8,371 nt of DNA, from assembly GCA_031362155.1 (NCBI GenBank), contig JANLRZ010000125.1, forward strand, positions 1 through 8,371, read 5' to 3'. Positions 5,139-8,371 of the stretch are shown here, piece by piece. The translations under genes and the position numbers were made by a program. The notes beneath the pieces were generated by a model. It saw only the letters and a program-made list of their open reading frames with translations, ran no database searches and was not told the origin of the DNA. This DNA is from JAENVU01 sp031362155. GTDB lineage: Bacteria > Actinomycetota > Acidimicrobiia > IMCC26256 > JAENVU01. How positions within the stretch are numbered: the first letter of the stretch is position 1; every line of letters begins with the position of its first letter.

Positions 5139-5143
5139 CACTC

Positions 5144-6343
5144 ATGACTGACGATGTTTGGATTCTCGGCATCACCATGACCAAGTTCGGGAAGCGCCCC
5201 GATGACGACACGCTCGACCTCGCGGCCGAGGCGGTCCACGGTGCGCTCGCCGATGGTGGTGTGACCATGGCCGACATGGGCATCCTCGCGGCCGGCAACC
5301 TCATGGGTGGCGCAGGCGGGATCGGCCAGGCGCTGCAGAAGCAGGTGGGCCAGACCGGTATCCCCGTCTACAACGTCGCCAACGCGTGCGCGACCGGTGC
5401 GACGGCGTTGCGGACCGCGATCATGGCGATCAAGGCCGGCGAGTGCGACTACGGCCTCGCGGTCGGCGTCGAGAAGTTGTCGGGCGTCGGCCTGCTCGCG
5501 GGCGGCAACCGCGCGGCCGACCGCGACGAGTGGACCCCGCACGGTCGGTACGGCGCCGTGGCCGGCGTCGACGGCCGGATCGGCACCGAGACCATGCCGG
5601 GGGTGTTCGCCCAAATCGGCATGGAGTACGGCCACAAGTACGGCGGCACGAGCTTCGAACTCTTCGCCAAGATCTCGGAGAAGAACCACGCCCACTCCAC
5701 GCTCAACCCGCTCGCGGCCTACACGAAGAAGATGAGTCTCGAGGAGATCATGAACGACATCATGATCGCCTACCCCAACACGCGTCCGATGTGCTCGGCG
5801 AACTGTGACGGTGCCGCCGCGGCCGTGGTGGTGTCGGGCACCAAGCTCAAGACGCTGAGCCTCGAACAGCAACGTCGAGCGGTGAAGGTGTCGGCCTCGG
5901 TGCTCACCACCGACCCGTGGCAGGAGGCGTGCCAGATCCTCCCCGACGTCAACACCCTGACCCGCAACGCGGCGAAGCAGGCGTACGAAGCCGCGGGCGT
6001 CGGTCCCGAAGATCTCGACCTCGTCGAGTTGCACGACTGTTTCGCGACGGCCGAACTCGTCCACTACGACAACTTGATGTTGTGCGAGGAAGGCGGTGCG
6101 GTCGACTTCTTCGAATCCGGTGCTCCCTTCCGCGACGGCTCGATGCCGGTCAACGTCTCCGGTGGCCTCGAGTCGAAGGGGCACCCGATCTCGGCGACGG
6201 GCATCGCGAACATCTGGGAGGTCTGTCATCACCTCCGCGGTGAGGCCGGTCCCCGCCAGATCGAGAACGCGAAGGTCGGCCTGGCCCATGTGATCGGCCT
6301 CGGCAACGCCTGCGGCGTCCACATCCTCGAACGCGCCGCGTAA
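5144..6343 (+). CDS. SCP2-type thiolase (acetyl-CoA acyltransferase family)
   Basis: The product is 399 residues, the usual length for a thiolase of the SCP-x/SCP2 group. It cleaves 3-ketoacyl-CoA with CoA, the last step of beta-oxidation, or can act in related carbon-carbon chemistry. Cys82 in NACATGATAL is the acyl-accepting nucleophile. His297 and Cys299 lie in ELHDCFA, the HDCF motif of this group. His347 lies in ESKGHPISATG, and Cys390 in NACGVHIL closes the active site. These residues are all present, which favours true thiolase activity over the aldolase activity of Ltp2-like relatives. It is the second gene of an operon with the DUF35 protein, its likely subunit. The convergent acyl-CoA dehydrogenase gene ends 9 bases beyond its stop, with no visible terminator between them. 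The substrate (fatty acid, branched or steroid side chain) cannot be told from sequence alone. Confidence 0.9.
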   Translation: MTDDVWILGITMTKFGKRPDDDTLDLAAEAVHGALADGGVTMADMGILAAGNLMGGAGGIGQALQKQVGQTGIPVYNVANACATGATALRTAIMAIKAGECDYGLAVGVEKLSGVGLLAGGNRAADRDEWTPHGRYGAVAGVDGRIGTETMPGVFAQIGMEYGHKYGGTSFELFAKISEKNHAHSTLNPLAAYTKKMSLEEIMNDIMIAYPNTRPMCSANCDGAAAAVVVSGTKLKTLSLEQQRRAVKVSASVLTTDPWQEACQILPDVNTLTRNAAKQAYEAAGVGPEDLDLVELHDCFATAELVHYDNLMLCEEGGAVDFFESGAPFRDGSMPVNVSGGLESKGHPISATGIANIWEVCHHLRGEAGPRQIENAKVGLAHVIGLGNACGVHILERAA

Positions 6344-6352
6344 TTACTTCCC

Positions 6353-8371
6353 TTAGTTGATCAGGGGGTCGCGGGGGAGGCCGAGGATTCGCTCGCCGAT
6401 CTGGTTGCGCTTGATCTCAGAGGTGCCGCCGGCGATCGACATGGCGCGGTGCATGAGCACGAGGAAGCCGGTCATGGCCGCGGGGCCGTCGAGGAACGCC
6501 AGGTCCGAACCGTTGAGCGCGGCCAGGATGGCCGCGGCTTCGTGACCGATCTCGGAGAGCACCAGCTTCGTCACGTTGCCGGTCGCGACTCCGTCCACTC
6601 CCGCCACTGCACGGTTCGCACTCCGCACGTTGAGCAGCGTCATGGCCTCCGAGGTCGCGATGTACTGACCGACCCGGCCCGCGCCGCCAGGGAGACGATC
6701 CGGGTGCGCGTCGAACGGCGCGATGAGCGCATCGCCCGGCAATGACATCCCACCTTGGCCGCCACCGATGCTGACGCTCTCGTTGCCGAGCGTGGCGCGC
6801 GCCACGGTCCAGCCCCCGTCGACCGGGCCGACCACATCGTCGTCGGGCACGAACACGTCGTCGAAGAACACTTCGTTGAACTCGGCGTTGCCGGTGACCA
6901 TGCGCAGCGGCCGGACCTCGACGCCCTCGGCCTCCATGTCGATGACGACGGTCGTGATACCGCTGTGCTTGGGAACGTCCGGGTTGGTCCGTACCGTGGC
7001 GAGGCCGTACTTCGCCTGATGGGCGCCACTCGTCCAGATCTTCTGACCGTTGATGATCCAGCCGCCGTCGGCGCGGGTGGCCTTCGTCCGGACCCCGGCC
7101 GCGTCGGATCCTGCGTCGGGCTCGCTGAAGAGCTGACACCAGATGAGTTCCTGGTTCACCGCCGGCCGCACCCACCGCGAGACCTGATCCTCGGTGGCGT
7201 GCTGAATCAGCGTGAGGATGACCCATCCGGTGATGCCGAGCGCCGGGCGGGACACGCCGGCGGCGGCGAACTCCTGCTCGATGACCAACTGCTCGACCGC
7301 GCTCGCATCGCGACCCCACGGCGCGGGCCAGTGCGGCATGGCGTAGCCGGAGTCCACGAGGCGGGAACGTTGCGCGTCGGCGTCGAGCCCGTCGAGGGTC
7401 GCGACGAACTCCCGCACGGTGGCGCGAATCGCTTCCGCCTCGGGCGGAAGGTCGACCGAGCGCTCCCGGCGCACACCGGCACGGGTGAAGTCGGTCACGG
7501 CGACCGACGCGGCACCGGCGTCGATGACCGACTCGATCGCGGTGGCGCGGCGCAGATAGATGTGCGCGTCGTGCTCCCAGGTGAAGCCGATACCGCCGTG
7601 CACCTGAATGTTGAGTTGGGCATCGAGGTCGCCGGCAGGGATGGCGAGGGCGGCGGCGATCGCGGCGGTGTAGGAAAGCTGATCGCCGCCGGTCGCGGCC
7701 GCGCGTGCGGCGTCCCAGACGGCGGCCGTCGAGAGCTCCGCCGCGACCAGCATGTTGGCGCAGTGGTGCTTCACCGCCTGGTACATCGCGATCGGACGAC
7801 CGAACTGTTCCCGCACCTTGGCGTACTCGGCCGCCATCTCGGTGCACTCACGGGCGATGCCGGTCGCTTCCGCGGCGAAGAGCAACCGGGCGTAGTCGAC
7901 GAGTACCTGCGCCGCGCCGGACACGATCTCGGCGGCCGCGCCGTCGAGCACGATACGCGCGGCCCGACGGGTCGGGTCCATGTTCGGCGGCGTGGTCACC
8001 GTCGCACCGCCGGCGGTGAGGTCCACGATCGCGACGTCGTCGCCCACCGGCACGAGCAACACCTGGGCGACGCCACCGCCGATCACCGCGCCGGTCGAAC
8101 CCGTGATGGTTCCGCCGCTCACGGCGAGGTCACCGTCGAGCGCCACCGCACCCACGGTCGATCCATCCGCGAGCCCCGGGAGCAGGCGCGCCTGGGTCAC
8201 CTCGGGAGCCGCCGCTGCGATCACCGCGCCGGCGATGACGGAGGGGACGAAGGGTCCGGGCGCAACCGCGCGGCCCAGCGCCTCGACGACGACCACCAGT
8301 TCCGGGAGCCCGAACCCGGAGCCACCGTGAGCCTCGGGCAGATGGAGGCCCAGCCACCCCAACGCGCTCAA
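6353..8371 (-). CDS. Fused double acyl-CoA dehydrogenase (FadE34-like), N-terminus outside the window
   Basis: 672 codons are visible; the frame is open at the right edge and the first visible residues (ALGWLGLHLPEAHGGSG) are internal to an acyl-CoA dehydrogenase, so the start is missing. Two dehydrogenase domains are joined. Domain 1 covers visible residues 1 to about 295, with REQFGRPIAMYQAVKH (187-202) and GGIGFTWEHD (259-268); its middle part is short and lacks the SEPDAGSD type motif. Domain 2 covers about 308-672, with LFSEPDAGSD (414-423), WIINGQKIWTSGA (438-450) and a C-terminal AGGTSEIKRNQIGERILGLP (647-666). The MCAD-type catalytic Glu (YEGT) is absent there. Mycobacterial FadE34 has this fused layout and acts on cholesterol side-chain CoA esters; others act on fatty acyl-CoA. 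The enzyme uses FAD and makes the 2,3-enoyl-CoA. It converges on the thiolase gene, so it is not in that operon but fits the same pathway. Confidence 0.9.
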   Translation of the reverse strand: MSALGWLGLHLPEAHGGSGFGLPELVVVVEALGRAVAPGPFVPSVIAGAVIAAAAPEVTQARLLPGLADGSTVGAVALDGDLAVSGGTITGSTGAVIGGGVAQVLLVPVGDDVAIVDLTAGGATVTTPPNMDPTRRAARIVLDGAAAEIVSGAAQVLVDYARLLFAAEATGIARECTEMAAEYAKVREQFGRPIAMYQAVKHHCANMLVAAELSTAAVWDAARAAATGGDQLSYTAAIAAALAIPAGDLDAQLNIQVHGGIGFTWEHDAHIYLRRATAIESVIDAGAASVAVTDFTRAGVRRERSVDLPPEAEAIRATVREFVATLDGLDADAQRSRLVDSGYAMPHWPAPWGRDASAVEQLVIEQEFAAAGVSRPALGITGWVILTLIQHATEDQVSRWVRPAVNQELIWCQLFSEPDAGSDAAGVRTKATRADGGWIINGQKIWTSGAHQAKYGLATVRTNPDVPKHSGITTVVIDMEAEGVEVRPLRMVTGNAEFNEVFFDDVFVPDDDVVGPVDGGWTVARATLGNESVSIGGGQGGMSLPGDALIAPFDAHPDRLPGGAGRVGQYIATSEAMTLLNVRSANRAVAGVDGVATGNVTKLVLSEIGHEAAAILAALNGSDLAFLDGPAAMTGFLVLMHRAMSIAGGTSEIKRNQIGERILGLPRDPLIN

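Noticed and set aside
5072..5143. Earlier in-frame start for the thiolase at 5072
   Set aside because: It would overlap the DUF35 gene; ATG 5144 has AAGGAG at ideal spacing and begins at the usual thiolase N-terminus.
5033..6322. Long open frame of 429 codons on the minus strand
   Set aside because: It lies entirely opposite the DUF35 end and the thiolase and shows repetitive Arg/Val/Asp composition with no family match.
6417..7847. Open frame of 476 codons on the minus strand, other frame
   Set aside because: It overlaps the acyl-CoA dehydrogenase in another frame of the same strand and is extremely Arg-rich without structure.
8369..8371. TTG at the right edge as the true start of the acyl-CoA dehydrogenase
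   Set aside because: The first residues are internal to the domain, and the usual N-terminal helices are missing, so the gene simply continues outside the window.

Overview
The window looks like a chromosomal segment of a high-GC actinobacterium. GC is roughly two thirds by eye, third codon positions are strongly G/C, and starts include GTG. The protein types (fused FadE-type acyl-CoA dehydrogenase, SCP2-type thiolase with a DUF35 partner, CBS-citrate synthase fusion) fit Acidimicrobiia-like or related Actinobacteria. That placement is an inference from style and gene content, not from a marker gene.

Region 1 (1-2406, + strand) is an export/cell-surface cluster. It holds the 3' end of a small secreted protein (1-147), a second, paralogous small secreted protein (321-740), a strong intrinsic terminator (746-792), a secreted protein with a lectin-like C-terminus (809-1516), and an S26B (SipW/ER-type, Ser-His) signal peptidase (1513-2406) that overlaps its upstream neighbour by ATGA. 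The layout resembles the TasA/SipW logic of Firmicutes: small beta-rich secreted proteins next to a dedicated peptidase. The sequences are different, however, and the peptidase carries an unusual charged C-terminal extension with a third membrane segment. This is the best candidate in the window for a poorly described system.

Region 2 (2407-4013, + strand) is one gene on its own, a tandem-CBS domain fused to citrate synthase. A promoter-like TATGAT lies inside a dyad just upstream. The residue at the catalytic Asp position is Glu.

Region 3 (4014-4734) starts with a 188-bp gap between convergent genes that contains a long imperfect hairpin and a 9-bp tandem repeat. It is followed by a minus-strand DUF6941-like gene (4202-4603) and a 131-bp divergent promoter region.

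Region 4 (4735-8371) is acyl-CoA catabolism. A DUF35-type zinc-ribbon/OB protein and an SCP2-type thiolase form a two-gene operon. A convergent minus-strand gene encodes a fused double acyl-CoA dehydrogenase that runs off the right edge. Together these could supply the first (dehydrogenation) and last (thiolysis) steps of beta-oxidation of fatty-acyl or steroid side-chain CoA esters, but no gene here fixes the substrate. I saw no tRNA, rRNA gene, CRISPR array, transposase or integrase.
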